A stretch of DNA of 64,000 nucleotides from Bacteroides sp. M10 (GTDB taxonomy: Bacteria > Bacteroidota > Bacteroidia > Bacteroidales > Bacteroidaceae). A program made the position numbers and the translations under genes. The notes beneath the pieces are model-generated. The model was not told the origin of the DNA, searched no databases, and worked only from the letters and a program-made list of their open reading frames with translations. Location of the stretch: the NCBI RefSeq assembly GCF_014334015.1, contig NZ_CP060488.1:1570501-1634500 (forward strand). The letters run 5' to 3'. Position 1 is the stretch's first letter. The number at the start of each line of letters is the position of its first letter. Below are positions 1 to 8,329 of the stretch, piece by piece.

Positions 1-1419
1 ACGCAAGCAAGGCATAAAAATTATATTGCTTTAGGAGATGATTCGCTGATAAAAACGGCTGTTGAATACTATGGTGATAAGAAGAAAAGTGTACGTGCTG
101 CAAAAGCTCATTATTATTGGGGAGCTACTTATGGTGAGAAGGGGTATACTTCATTTGCTGTAGACGAGTATTTGACGGCAATTCGGTTGATGCCTGTTAG
201 GGATGAGTTCTTAGCAATGATATATGATAATCTTGCGGATTGTTATGAAAAAGATGATTTGTATGATATAGCGATTGAGGCTTATCGCCAAGCTTATCAG
301 ATATTAGAGGGGGGAAGTCAGCAGACATATCCATTGAGAGGTATTGCGCGTATCTGTTTATTACAAAATAAAAAGGATAGCGCATTGTTATATTATCAAA
401 AAGCTCTTGATTATGCATTAGTAGAGCAAGACTCTAGTTTGATAGGAGCTCTTTATCATGACCTCGCTATGGTTTACAATGAAAAAAAAGATTATGTTCA
501 AGCCGATAAATATGTATCGAAAGCAATGATTATGCAAGGGGAGGATGCTGTTAATGTCTGTTTGTCAAAAGCTCAAATTATGTTGAATTTGAATAAACTT
601 GATTCTGCCAGTTATTTCTTTAGTAAGAATATAGACCAACTTAATATTTATGGAAAGGCTGTTTGCTATGATGGAATGCATCAAATAGCAAAGAAAAGAG
701 GTGAATGGAAGATTGCGACAGAAAATATGGATGCATATAGAGTGCTTTATGATTCTATGCAGATTATGAATGACAATGAAGAACTCAATCGACTTATGGA
801 TAAACATCAATTAGAAGAACATAAGAGGTTATTGTCAGAACATACTAAAATGCTGGTTTTTACTTTGGTTTCTGTATTCTTTTTCTTAATGATTATTTGT
901 GTCTTTTGTTTTATGTGGAATGATAGGAAAAGGAAAAAGCGTTATATAGCATTACAACGTGAATTGACCCAAAATCGGGTAGATACTATGCTGCTCAAAG
1001 AGGAAGAGGTCTCGGAAACTAATAAAGAAGATCTAGATAAGAAAAGGTCGAAGTTAACAGAGCAACAAATTCAATTATGTATATCTGTACTTAAAACAAC
1101 TAATTGTTACGATCAATTGGAAGCATTAGAGAAAGCGACTCCTAAACAGCTATTGGTGATGCGTAGTTTGAGAAAAGAGATACGTTCTGAAATTTCTAGT
1201 GCATTTGTTGATGTGATGATGAATTTGAAGGAACGTTATCCGGCTTTAACTGGTGATGATATATTTTATTGTGTTCTTTCATTGCTTTGTTGTTCGAAAA
1301 CTGTCATGATGGAGTTAATGGATGCTACATCAGATGCTCTTAAAACCCGTAAGAATCGTATAAAGAACAAAATGGATGCTCAAATTTTCGATCGCGTGTT
1401 TGGCGTTGATATTCAGTGA
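1..1419 (+). CDS. TPR membrane regulator with C-terminal HTH-like domain (5' partial)
   Basis: The frame is open from the first base, so the true start lies upstream; 472 residues are visible. The N-terminal two thirds is helical with TPR-like pairs (alternating A/Y/L positions, for example around SALLYYQKALDYAL). One hydrophobic segment follows at about nt 850-918 (MLVFTLVSVFFFLMIICVFC), then a charged coiled-coil stretch. The C-terminus (LTGDDIFYCVLSLLCCSKTV through TRKNRIKNKM) has the pattern of the LuxR-like helix-turn-helix that ends many Bacteroidetes TPR regulators. That suggests a membrane-anchored transcription regulator sensing periplasmic or internal protein partners. The next gene is a small exported protein, a possible target. 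Family assignment is good; the signal is unknown. Confidence 0.8.
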   Translation, partial: TQARHKNYIALGDDSLIKTAVEYYGDKKKSVRAAKAHYYWGATYGEKGYTSFAVDEYLTAIRLMPVRDEFLAMIYDNLADCYEKDDLYDIAIEAYRQAYQILEGGSQQTYPLRGIARICLLQNKKDSALLYYQKALDYALVEQDSSLIGALYHDLAMVYNEKKDYVQADKYVSKAMIMQGEDAVNVCLSKAQIMLNLNKLDSASYFFSKNIDQLNIYGKAVCYDGMHQIAKKRGEWKIATENMDAYRVLYDSMQIMNDNEELNRLMDKHQLEEHKRLLSEHTKMLVFTLVSVFFFLMIICVFCFMWNDRKRKKRYIALQRELTQNRVDTMLLKEEEVSETNKEDLDKKRSKLTEQQIQLCISVLKTTNCYDQLEALEKATPKQLLVMRSLRKEIRSEISSAFVDVMMNLKERYPALTGDDIFYCVLSLLCCSKTVMMELMDATSDALKTRKNRIKNKMDAQIFDRVFGVDIQ

Positions 1420-1545
1420 GATATATTGATTTCTCTAGGTTTGTTTTGCTTTTAAATGAAAGGCTGTTACCATTGTTACCGCATAAAAATCGTTTCTTTT
1501 GCTTCATCTGTGTATTTTTGGAGCGAAATTTTAAACCCATTTATT

Positions 1546-1917
1546 ATGAAAGCTAAATTTTTACCTTTTTTGTTGTTGACTGTCTTACTTCAAGTAAGTA
1601 TGTTTTCTTTTGCACATGAAATGATATCTGCACGTCAAATCAGACTAAAGAATAAAACTGAGGTACAACATCGGTCTATCCCTGTTACTCCTGATGCTTT
1701 TATTGAAAACTCATTGTTGTCTATAGATCTTCTTTCTACTGTTCCTACTGTAACTGTTATCATTAAAGATGCAGAAACAGATGAAGTAGTTTATACATCT
1801 ACTGATTTAAATGTAGATAAGGTTTATATTGATCTTGCAGGTGAGGAAAAAGGTAAATATACTTTGGAGATACAACTTCCGAAGGAAGCCTTTATCGGAG
1901 ATTTTGAATTAGATTAA
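1546..1917 (+). CDS. small exported DUF3244-type protein
   Basis: 123 residues from the ATG at 1546; an upstream in-frame start at 1456 is possible, but the 1546 start puts a signal peptide at the N-terminus (MKAKFLPFLLLTVLLQVSMF, cleavage near SFAHE). The mature part is a short beta-sandwich-like domain with PTVTVIIKDAETDEVVYTST and GKYTLEIQLP, the pattern of DUF3244 proteins, which are Bacteroidales exported proteins of unknown function. It follows the TPR regulator by 126 bases on the same strand, so regulation by that protein is plausible but unproven. Confidence 0.75.
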   Translation: MKAKFLPFLLLTVLLQVSMFSFAHEMISARQIRLKNKTEVQHRSIPVTPDAFIENSLLSIDLLSTVPTVTVIIKDAETDEVVYTSTDLNVDKVYIDLAGEEKGKYTLEIQLPKEAFIGDFELD

Positions 1918-2273
1918 ATCTTTGGAATATATATTATTTGCAACTAACATAAGATGATATACCTAAATCATTAACTGTTGAAGCCCCGCTGTTGAAATAT
2001 ATGGCGCATTGCTGAAATGACGATTTAGATGACCGAAAGGGGAAAGAATCGGTTAACTTTTGTTCGTGGGCTTAATAAGCCTTGTGAAAGGCCCCATTAA
2101 GGTATATTGAAACGTAAAATTAAAATCACTTTTTTAATTGTGTGCTGGATTACTACTGGTAGGGTATTTGAACGATTTTATGGTTCAGATAATGAAGTTT
2201 ATTCAGCAACAATGTGATACACCTGTTAGTAGATGAGAAATCTGTGATAGATGTATTCTCTGTGAGAAAAGCT

Positions 2274-2312
2274 CTTGGACTTCTTATTTTTAGAAGTCCA
2301 AGATTTTTTTTT
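2274..2312 (+). terminator. strong intrinsic terminator
   Basis: Perfect 11-bp stem CTTGGACTTCT (2274-2284) / AGAAGTCCAAG (2292-2302), 7-base loop, then A and nine T. The nearest upstream gene stops 357 bases earlier, so it may end a long 3' UTR or a separate small RNA. Confidence 0.85.
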
Positions 2313-2383
2313 ATGAAGATAGATAAATGTGGAGATAAAAATGATCTCTGATTAAGTTGAATATGAATAACGGAATTTTTTCG

Positions 2384-2391
2384 TAATTTTG
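2384..2391 (+). promoter_or_regulatory. Bacteroides -7 box for the LOG-family gene
   Basis: TAATTTTG matches TAnnTTTG. A TTG at 2357-2359 is 24 bases upstream, slightly far for a -33 element. The 5' UTR would be about 20 bases. Confidence 0.6.
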
Positions 2392-2417
2392 CCTCCTTGA
2401 TATAATAATGGATAGTG

Positions 2418-3011
2418 ATGAAGATGAATCAGATAAATTCCGTATGCGTATATAGCGCTTCCAGTACAAAGATAGATGCTGTTTACTTCCAAGCAGCCGA
2501 GACTCTCGGCCGTCTGCTTGCCGAACACCATATCCGTTTGATAAACGGAGCTGGAAGAATCGGTCTGATGTGCTCTGTGGCAGATGCTGTGTTGAAAAAT
2601 GGCGGTGAAGTGACCGGAGTGATTCCCCGCTTCATGGTGGAACAAAACTGGCATCATACTGGACTGACAGAGCTGATCGAGGTAGAATCCATGCACGAAC
2701 GCAAACAGAAGATGGCCAATTTGAGTGATGGTATCATCGCTTTGCCGGGTGGATGCGGTACCCTTGAAGAATTGCTGGAAATTATCACTTGGAAACAGTT
2801 GGGGTTGTATCTCAATCCGATTATAATCCTCAATACAAACAGATTTTTCGATCCGTTGCTCGAAATGCTTGAAAAAGCAATCGATGAAAACTTTATGCGA
2901 CGTCAACACGGTGATATATGGAAAGTGGCGCAGACACCGGAAGAAGCTGTTCAGCTGCTTTATGAGACTCCTGTATGGGATATTTCCATTCGTAAATTTG
3001 CAGCGATATGA
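2418..3011 (+). CDS. LOG-family Rossmann protein (TIGR00730 type, 'lysine decarboxylase' misnomer family)
   Basis: 197 residues from the ATG at 2418; a GTG three bases earlier is in frame. The family signature PGGCGTLEE lies at about residues 110-118, with MHERKQKM before it and NGAGRIGLMCSVAD near residue 45-57, matching the nucleotide-binding and catalytic motifs of LOG phosphoribohydrolases, which release a free base from nucleoside 5'-monophosphates. In bacteria outside plants' reach the physiological substrate is usually unknown. Its stop overlaps the next start by four bases (ATGA), so it is translationally linked to the DUF4271 gene and heads the hemD-rnpA-yidD run. Confidence 0.85.
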   Translation: MKMNQINSVCVYSASSTKIDAVYFQAAETLGRLLAEHHIRLINGAGRIGLMCSVADAVLKNGGEVTGVIPRFMVEQNWHHTGLTELIEVESMHERKQKMANLSDGIIALPGGCGTLEELLEIITWKQLGLYLNPIIILNTNRFFDPLLEMLEKAIDENFMRRQHGDIWKVAQTPEEAVQLLYETPVWDISIRKFAAI

Positions 3012-3841
3012 TAGGTGATACACTAAGTTCCCAGAACACGGATACCTTGTCTCTTCTCCAGCAGAAACAGATTAGTCCGGCAAAGGCAGACAGTGATAGC
3101 CTGCAGTTGGCCGATCTTCATGCTGTACAAGAGGTTGATTCCGGCTTTGAAGGAACCCCTATCTCCTACTCTCCCCGTACAGACGATGCTATTGCACTGA
3201 CATTACTGGCTTGCTTCTTTCTTTCCTCTATTGCCTTGGCACGCGGTAAGAAATTTCTCTCCCAACAGGTGAAAGACTTTGTGTTGCATCGTGAACGGAC
3301 GAGCATTTTTGATAGCTCTACGGCGGCTGATGTGCGTTATCTCCTTGTGCTTGTATTGCAGACCTGTGTCTTGTCGGGCATCACATTTTTCAATTATTTT
3401 CATGATACATGTCCCGCTCTGATGGACCATGTATCCTCCCTCCTTTTGCTAGGTATTTACGTTGGTTTTTGCCTCGCTTATTTCTTACTAAAATGGTTGA
3501 TTTATATGTTTCTGGGGTGGACGTTTTTTGATAAAAATAAGACAAATATATGGTTGGAATCGTATTCTGCACTCATATATTATGTCGGATTTGCCCTTTT
3601 TCCGTTCGTTCTTTTCCTGGTTTATTTTGATTTGAGTCTAACGAATTTGGTTATAATTGGGTCTATTATTTTAATTTTCACTAAAATATTGATGTTTTAT
3701 AAGTGGATAAAGCTTTTTTTTCATCAATTTAGCGGGCTTTTCCTATTAATTTTGTACTTTTGCGCTCTTGAAATAGTACCTTGTCTTTTACTGTATCAGG
3801 GTATGATTCAAATGAACAATATTTTGCTAATAAAATTTTAG
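3008..3841 (+). CDS. DUF4271 multi-pass membrane protein
   Basis: 277 residues. A polar N-terminus of about 55 residues is followed by roughly six hydrophobic segments (for example near residues 58-78, 100-120, 140-170, 190-208, 212-232 and 245-268). Size, topology and position directly before the uroporphyrinogen-III synthase gene fit the DUF4271 family of Bacteroidetes. Function unknown. It starts inside the stop of the LOG gene (four-base overlap) and ends four bases before hemD, so one operon is likely. Confidence 0.75.
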   Translation: MIGDTLSSQNTDTLSLLQQKQISPAKADSDSLQLADLHAVQEVDSGFEGTPISYSPRTDDAIALTLLACFFLSSIALARGKKFLSQQVKDFVLHRERTSIFDSSTAADVRYLLVLVLQTCVLSGITFFNYFHDTCPALMDHVSSLLLLGIYVGFCLAYFLLKWLIYMFLGWTFFDKNKTNIWLESYSALIYYVGFALFPFVLFLVYFDLSLTNLVIIGSIILIFTKILMFYKWIKLFFHQFSGLFLLILYFCALEIVPCLLLYQGMIQMNNILLIKF

Positions 3842-3845
3842 GACG

Positions 3846-4592
3846 TTGAAAATTAAAAAAGTACTAGTGTCGCAGCCTAAGCCTGCGTCAGAGAAATCTC
3901 CCTATTACGACATAGCTGAAAAGTATGGCGTTAAAATAGATTTCCGGCCCTTTATTAAGGTTGAAAGTCTTTCGGCGAAAGAATTTCGGCAACAGAAAAT
4001 TTCGATTCTCGACCACACTGCCGTAATATTCACTTCGCGCCATGCTATTGACCATTTTTTCACTTTGTGTACTGAATTGCGCGTGACAATTCCCGAAACT
4101 ATGAAGTATTTCTGTGTGACGGAAGCTGTTGCATTGTATATTCAGAAATATGTGCAATATCGTAAGCGTAAGATCTTCTTTGGAGCTACTGGAAAGATTG
4201 AAGACCTGATTCCTTCCATCGTAAAGCATAAAACGGAGAAGTATCTCGTTCCGATGTCAGACGTACATAATGACGATGTGAAAAACCTGCTCGACAAGAA
4301 CAGCATTCAGCATACGGAAGCTGTGATGTATCGCACGGTGAGCAACGACTTTACACCGGACGAGGAGTTTGATTATGATATGTTAGTGTTCTTCAGCCCT
4401 GCCGGAGTGACTTCTTTGAAGAAGAATTTCCCGGATTTTAATCAGAAAGAGATTAAGATCGGAACGTTCGGATCTACTACTGCACAGGCTGTACGTGACG
4501 CAGGTCTCCGTCTGGACCTTGAGGCTCCTACGGTGCAGGCTCCGTCAATGACTGCCGCACTTGACATGTTTATCAAGGAAAACAATAAATAA
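3846..4592 (+). CDS. hemD: uroporphyrinogen-III synthase
   Basis: 248 residues, starting with TTG at 3846, since no ATG lies near and the frame begins with the typical KIKKVLVSQPKP strand. HemD closes and isomerises hydroxymethylbilane to uroporphyrinogen III in tetrapyrrole synthesis. The two-domain pattern is visible: AVIFTSRHAIDHF near the N-terminal domain, VPMSD hinge region, and DMLVFFSPAGVTSL plus GTFGSTTAQAV in the C-terminal domain. HemD proteins are poorly conserved, so the call rests on these patches and the typical Bacteroides neighbourhood with DUF4271 and rnpA. Confidence 0.85.
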   Translation: MKIKKVLVSQPKPASEKSPYYDIAEKYGVKIDFRPFIKVESLSAKEFRQQKISILDHTAVIFTSRHAIDHFFTLCTELRVTIPETMKYFCVTEAVALYIQKYVQYRKRKIFFGATGKIEDLIPSIVKHKTEKYLVPMSDVHNDDVKNLLDKNSIQHTEAVMYRTVSNDFTPDEEFDYDMLVFFSPAGVTSLKKNFPDFNQKEIKIGTFGSTTAQAVRDAGLRLDLEAPTVQAPSMTAALDMFIKENNK

Positions 4593-4597
4593 ACAGA

Positions 4598-4987
4598 GTG
4601 GGTATATATACTTTGTGTAAAGCCGAAAGGCTGAATAGTAAAATTTTGATCGGAAAGATGTTTGAAGGCGGTGTTTCTAAATCGTTTTCCATCTTTCCGA
4701 TACGCGTTGTATATATGCCTGTCGAGCAGGGCGAGGCTCCTGCCTCCATATTAATCAGTGTATCGAAACGTCGTTTTAAACGGGCGGTGAAACGCAACCG
4801 GGTGAAACGCCAGATACGTGAAGCCTACCGGAAGAACAAGTCTCTTCTGGTGGATGAACTGCAACGCCGGGAGCAACGGTTAGCCGTTGCCTTTATCTAT
4901 CTGTCGGACGAGCTTGTTGCTACTGCCGAGCTGGAAGAGAAAATGAAAATAGCGCTTGCGCGCATCTCCGAAAAACTATTCTCATGA
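4598..4987 (+). CDS. rnpA: ribonuclease P protein component
   Basis: 129 residues from GTG at 4598, five bases after hemD. The basic RNR signature [14 protein letters not shown] lies at residues 65-78, preceded by the [11 protein letters not shown] strand. RnpA binds the RNase P RNA and helps mature tRNA 5' ends. The stop overlaps the yidD start by four bases, the usual rnpA-yidD coupling. Unusually for the family in other phyla, it is not next to rpmH but in a hemD cluster, as is common in Bacteroides. Confidence 0.95.
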   Translation: MGIYTLCKAERLNSKILIGKMFEGGVSKSFSIFPIRVVYMPVEQGEAPASILISVSKRRFKRAVKRNRVKRQIREAYRKNKSLLVDELQRREQRLAVAFIYLSDELVATAELEEKMKIALARISEKLFS

Positions 4988-5259
4988 AACCTCATCACTC
5001 CCGGATATCTACCGCGTGGGTATTCGTTACGGGAATTTTGAGAAAGGTATTTTCCTTCTTCCTGCTTGTTCCCATTTATTTTTACCGGATTTGTATTTCA
5101 CCCCTTACTCCTCCCTCTTGTCGGTTCACGCCTACTTGTTCAGCGTATGCGCTCGAAGCAATTAAGAAACATGGTCCTATAAAGGGGCTTTATCTTGCTG
5201 TGCGGCGTATTCTGCGATGCCATCCCTGGGGTGGTTCCGGTTATGATCCCGTGCCTTGA
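4984..5259 (+). CDS. yidD: membrane protein insertion efficiency factor YidD
   Basis: 91 residues. It carries the family block [15 protein letters not shown] (46-60), then [17 protein letters not shown] and the terminal GSGYDPVP. An N-terminal amphipathic or hydrophobic stretch ([15 protein letters not shown]) would place it at the inner membrane, where YidD helps the YidC insertase. Overlaps rnpA by four bases. Confidence 0.95.
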   Translation: MKPHHSRISTAWVFVTGILRKVFSFFLLVPIYFYRICISPLTPPSCRFTPTCSAYALEAIKKHGPIKGLYLAVRRILRCHPWGGSGYDPVP

Positions 5260-5283
5260 GACAACTGAAACGAGAAATAGGAA

Positions 5284-5976
5284 ATGAAAAAGAAGGTGAC
5301 TGATGTTTTAGATATCCATACTCATAAACAGGAAGTTGATACCCAAGGAAAATCCATCATCAATTATCCGTTATTGGCAGACTCTCCATTGTATATGCCT
5401 CTGGCAGAGAATGTGGAAGTGACTGTGGGTAGAGGATCTTATTATTCTATCGGTATTCATCCTTGGGAGGTGAGAGAGAGTAATGTCAGTCAGCAATTGA
5501 GCTTTCTTCAACAGCAGCTGCAGAGAAAGCAGTTTGTAGCTGTAGGAGAGGCGGGGTTGGATAAATTGGCAAAAGCTCCGATGGAGCTTCAGTTAGCGGT
5601 GTTTAAGGAACAGGTAAAGTTGTCGGAAAAGCTCGGTTTGCCGTTGATTATCCACTGCGTGAAAGCAATGGAAGAACTGCTGGGTGTGAAAAAAGAATCT
5701 CGCCCCCAACAACCTTGGATATGGCATGGCTTTCGTGGAAAACCGGAGCAGGCAGTACAGTTGTTGAAGAAAGGGTTTTATCTTTCTTTTGGAGAATATT
5801 ATCCCGATGAAACAATACAGATAGTCCCCGATGAACGCCTGTTTTTGGAAACGGATGACAGCTTGCTTGATATTGAAGATATCCTGTGTCAGGCAGCCAG
5901 GGTGCGTGGGGTAGAAGTGGAAGCGTTGCGTGAGGTGATTCGCCGGAATATCCAAAATGTCTTTTTTAGGGCGTAA
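5284..5976 (+). CDS. TatD-family metal-dependent hydrolase, short form
   Basis: 230 residues, shorter than the usual 255-265 of TatD nucleases. Metal-binding landmarks are present: DIHTH (10-14), GIHPWE, VGEAGLDK, IIHCVKA, WHGFRG and LETDDS. TatD proteins are 3'-5' DNA/RNA exonucleases or related hydrolases. The GLD after the glutamate and the compact length match a Bacteroidetes subfamily. It follows yidD by 24 bases and may be the last gene of that operon; tyrS downstream has its own promoter. Confidence 0.85.
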   Translation: MKKKVTDVLDIHTHKQEVDTQGKSIINYPLLADSPLYMPLAENVEVTVGRGSYYSIGIHPWEVRESNVSQQLSFLQQQLQRKQFVAVGEAGLDKLAKAPMELQLAVFKEQVKLSEKLGLPLIIHCVKAMEELLGVKKESRPQQPWIWHGFRGKPEQAVQLLKKGFYLSFGEYYPDETIQIVPDERLFLETDDSLLDIEDILCQAARVRGVEVEALREVIRRNIQNVFFRA

Positions 5977-5979
5977 GAG

Positions 5980-6010
5980 TTGTATCTTCCGAGAAAGAGT
6001 CGTACTTTTG
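5980..6010 (+). promoter_or_regulatory. tyrS promoter
   Basis: TTG at 5980-5982, 20-base spacer, then TACTTTTG at 6003-6010, a good match to the Bacteroides -33/-7 consensus. Start site expected near 6017, giving a leader of about 45 bases. Confidence 0.75.
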
Positions 6011-6062
6011 TCGCACATGGAATTGAAATACAATAAAAACCAAATAATTAAAGAGTAATACG

Positions 6063-7355
6063 ATGAATTTTGTAGAAGAATTGAGATGGCGTGGCATGTT
6101 GCAGGACATCATGCCGGGAACAGAAGAGTTGTTAAGCAAAGAGCAGGTGACTGCCTACTTGGGTATCGACCCGACTGCCGATTCGCTACACATTGGTCAC
6201 CTTTGTGGAGTGATGATCCTTCGTCATTTCCAACGCTGCGGTCATAAGCCGTTGGCACTGATCGGTGGCGCTACAGGTATGATTGGTGACCCTTCCGGTA
6301 AATCGGCAGAACGTAACCTGCTGGACGAAGAAACGTTGCGTCACAATCAGGCATGTATCAAGAATCAGCTTGCCAAGTTCCTCGACTTCGAGTCGGATGT
6401 ACCTAACCGTGCCGAGCTGGTGAACAATTACGACTGGATGAAAGACTTCACTTTCCTCGATTTTGTTCGCGAAGTAGGTAAGCACATCACTGTAAACTAT
6501 ATGATGGCGAAAGACTCTGTGAAACGTCGTCTGAATGGTGAAGCGCGTGATGGATTGTCATTTACCGAGTTCACTTACCAATTACTTCAAGGATATGACT
6601 TTCTTCATTTGTATGAAACAAAGGGTTGTAAACTCCAAATGGGTGGTTCCGACCAGTGGGGAAACATCACTACTGGTGCCGAATTGATCCGCCGTACCAA
6701 TGGGGGAGAGGTATTCGCATTGACTTGCCCCCTGATTACAAAGGCTGATGGTGGTAAGTTTGGTAAAACAGAATCTGGAAATATCTGGCTGGACCCTCGC
6801 TATACTTCACCTTACAAGTTCTATCAGTTCTGGTTGAATGTAAGCGACTCCGATGCCGAACGCTATATTAAAATCTTCACTTCTATCGAGAAAGAAGAAA
6901 TTGAAGCATTAATTGCCGAACATCAGGAAGCTCCGCATTTGCGTCTTCTCCAGAAACGTCTGGCTAAGGAAGTGACTGTGATGGTTCATTCTGAAGATGA
7001 TTATAACGCAGCAGTAGACGCATCGAACATTTTGTTCGGTAATGCGACTTCGGAAGCTCTGCGCAAACTGGATGAAGATACGCTGCTTGCTGTATTCGAA
7101 GGAGTGCCTCAATTTGAGATTTCCCGTGATGCGCTGGCAGAAGGAGTAAAGGCTGTTGATCTATTCGTTGATAATGCGGCCGTATTTGCGTCGAAAGGTG
7201 AAATGCGTAAGTTGGTTCAGGGCGGTGGCGTTTCGTTGAATAAGGAGAAGCTGGCGACCTTTGATCAGGTAATTACGATTGCTGACCTGCTCGACGAGAA
7301 ATATCTGCTTGTTCAGCGCGGTAAAAAGAACTATTATCTGCTGATTGCAAAGTAA
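6063..7355 (+). CDS. tyrS: tyrosyl-tRNA synthetase
   Basis: 430 residues, the usual length for bacterial TyrRS. The class I HIGH motif is HIGH at 43-46, and the KMSKS-type loop is KFGKT near residue 232. YQLLQGYDF and [12 protein letters not shown] form the tyrosine and ATP pocket. The C-terminal part ([19 protein letters not shown]) is the S4-like RNA-binding domain. It charges tRNA-Tyr with tyrosine. The gene has its own promoter and is followed 107 bases later by tRNA-Gln. Confidence 0.97.
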   Translation: MNFVEELRWRGMLQDIMPGTEELLSKEQVTAYLGIDPTADSLHIGHLCGVMILRHFQRCGHKPLALIGGATGMIGDPSGKSAERNLLDEETLRHNQACIKNQLAKFLDFESDVPNRAELVNNYDWMKDFTFLDFVREVGKHITVNYMMAKDSVKRRLNGEARDGLSFTEFTYQLLQGYDFLHLYETKGCKLQMGGSDQWGNITTGAELIRRTNGGEVFALTCPLITKADGGKFGKTESGNIWLDPRYTSPYKFYQFWLNVSDSDAERYIKIFTSIEKEEIEALIAEHQEAPHLRLLQKRLAKEVTVMVHSEDDYNAAVDASNILFGNATSEALRKLDEDTLLAVFEGVPQFEISRDALAEGVKAVDLFVDNAAVFASKGEMRKLVQGGGVSLNKEKLATFDQVITIADLLDEKYLLVQRGKKNYYLLIAK

Positions 7356-7400
7356 TAATGCACGATTCACTCGATAGAATATAAAAAAGTGAACGAAATA

Positions 7401-7432
7401 TTTGGAGGTTTGCTTGCAAACCTCTATCTTTG
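7401..7432 (+). promoter_or_regulatory. tRNA-Gln promoter with a palindrome filling the spacer
   Basis: TTTG at 7401-7404 and TATCTTTG at 7425-7432, exactly 20 bases apart. The spacer is a perfect inverted repeat: GAGGTTTGC (7405-7413), TT, GCAAACCTC (7416-7424). It could be an operator, or a tyrS terminator hairpin merged with the promoter. Confidence 0.75.
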
Positions 7433-7462
7433 CACCGCTTTTTAACAGAAAGCACATAAGTT

Positions 7463-7533
7463 TGGACTATGGTGTAATGGTAGCACAACAGGTTTTGGTT
7501 CTGTTTGTCCAAGTTCGAATCTTGGTAGTCCAA
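7463..7533 (+). tRNA. tRNA-Gln (anticodon TTG)
   Basis: A 71-base cloverleaf. Acceptor TGGACTA pairs with TAGTCCA. The D arm is GTG/CAC. The anticodon stem ACAGG/TCTGT carries loop TTTTGGT with anticodon TTG, read as Gln (CAA). The T stem is CCAAG/CTTGG with loop TTCGAAT. The discriminator is A and CCA is not encoded. Confidence 0.95.
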
Positions 7534-7539
7534 CGAAGA

Positions 7540-7583
7540 AAAGCCCTGAAAGAGAATATCTTTCGGGGCTTTTTCTTTTTTTG
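7540..7583 (+). terminator. terminator after tRNA-Gln
   Basis: AAAGCCC and GAAAG pair with CTTTC and GGGGCTTT around a 7-base loop, followed by TTCTTTTTTT. Confidence 0.8.
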
Positions 7584-7711
7584 TGGATGCGAAGTCACTT
7601 CTTGAGTCATTAGAATGTTCACATACGGAACAACAACACGATGATTTCTATGTTTTAGTTGCAGAAGCGGAGAAAGATGCTTTAAAGAAGTATCTTTCTA
7701 TTAGGATGTAA
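7583..7711 (+). CDS. possible 42-residue ORF or gene remnant
   Basis: A GTG-started frame right after the tRNA terminator encodes a coding-like helical peptide (DAKSLLESLE, then EAEKDALKKY). The frame is open upstream into the terminator. There is no promoter of its own. It may be a small gene or the tail of a lost gene. I do not recognise it. Confidence 0.25.
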   Translation: MDAKSLLESLECSHTEQQHDDFYVLVAEAEKDALKKYLSIRM

Positions 7712-8255
7712 GAAATTTGTTATAGCTTATTTGTACGTAATATTGACTGTTTCGATGTTTGCCTTACCCATATTTGAATAGACTTCTATATTGTTAGCAA
7801 TAATATATTTACAGTTCTATAATAAATCCGAATACCGTTTTTAATAAATAGTGGGAGAGTTTATTAAGAACGGTATCAGAGTTTATTAGAAACTATTTTC
7901 AGAGAATTATCAGAATGTTTGTGACTTATATATACAAAATGGGAGAAGATCAGTGCTGATTTTCTCCCATTCGGTTCTTCCATATATGGAAATATATGTT
8001 TTGATAATGTGTTATTATGTCTTGATTTTTATATAACTCATATTACTTTTTTCTTTTTCTGTTCTCCAAAGATACAAAATAAAAAGAGGAAAGTCAATAG
8101 CTGATCCTACATTAATGGCAGGTTCAAACCGTATTGAGTAGAAATCTCTCCCAAAACGTATTATAGTTCGTTAAAAAAGTGTACATTGCACAGATTCTGG
8201 ACATTTTTGGTGGATAATTGGAACAAAATTGCAAGGTAAACCCGTTTTCTTTTGC
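7712..8255. repeat. gene-free stretch with two inverted repeats
   Basis: No supported gene in 544 bases. Inverted repeat one: 7831-7847 and 7859-7875, 17-bp arms with one mismatch (ATACCGTTTT.. / ..GAACGGTAT), 11-base loop. Inverted repeat two: AATGGGAGAA (7938-7947) / TTCTCCCATT (7962-7971), with inner ATCAG/CTGAT that almost closes the loop; it lacks a T-run on the plus strand, but on the minus strand it runs into TTTTGTATA. Confidence 0.55.
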
Positions 8256-8291
8256 TATTTTTGCATCGTGTACGTAAACGAAGTGCACGTA
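8256..8291 (+). promoter_or_regulatory. kduI promoter and leader direct repeat
   Basis: TATTTTTG (8256-8263) fits the -7 box; no clear -33 is seen at the usual distance. The leader holds an imperfect direct repeat GTGTACGTA (8268-8276) and GTGCACGTA (8283-8291), 15 bases apart start to start, a candidate operator. Confidence 0.5.
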
Positions 8292-8329
8292 GAAAGAGAA
8301 CTTATTCAATAACTATAAATAAATAAGGT

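Larger units (their letters stand above)
1918..2417 (+). other. intergenic region with no supported gene
   Basis: 500 bases without a convincing ORF. It holds an AT-rich hairpin near 2117-2138 (arms AATTAAAA/TTTTAATT), a small hairpin near 2168-2186 (TGAAC/GTTCA), and a strong terminator at 2274-2312. No protein gene ends directly before that terminator, so a small RNA ending there is possible. A promoter at 2384 serves the next gene. Confidence 0.5.

Noticed and set aside
1498..1520. Promoter for the DUF3244 gene (TTTG and TATTTTTG)
   Set aside because: The -7-like box is good but the spacing to the TTTG is only 11 bases and the box lies close to the start codon; not convincing.
3846..3848. 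TTG start of hemD as evidence for a truncated gene
   Set aside because: The frame starts with the typical HemD N-terminus and lies four bases after the previous stop, so TTG initiation is more likely than truncation.
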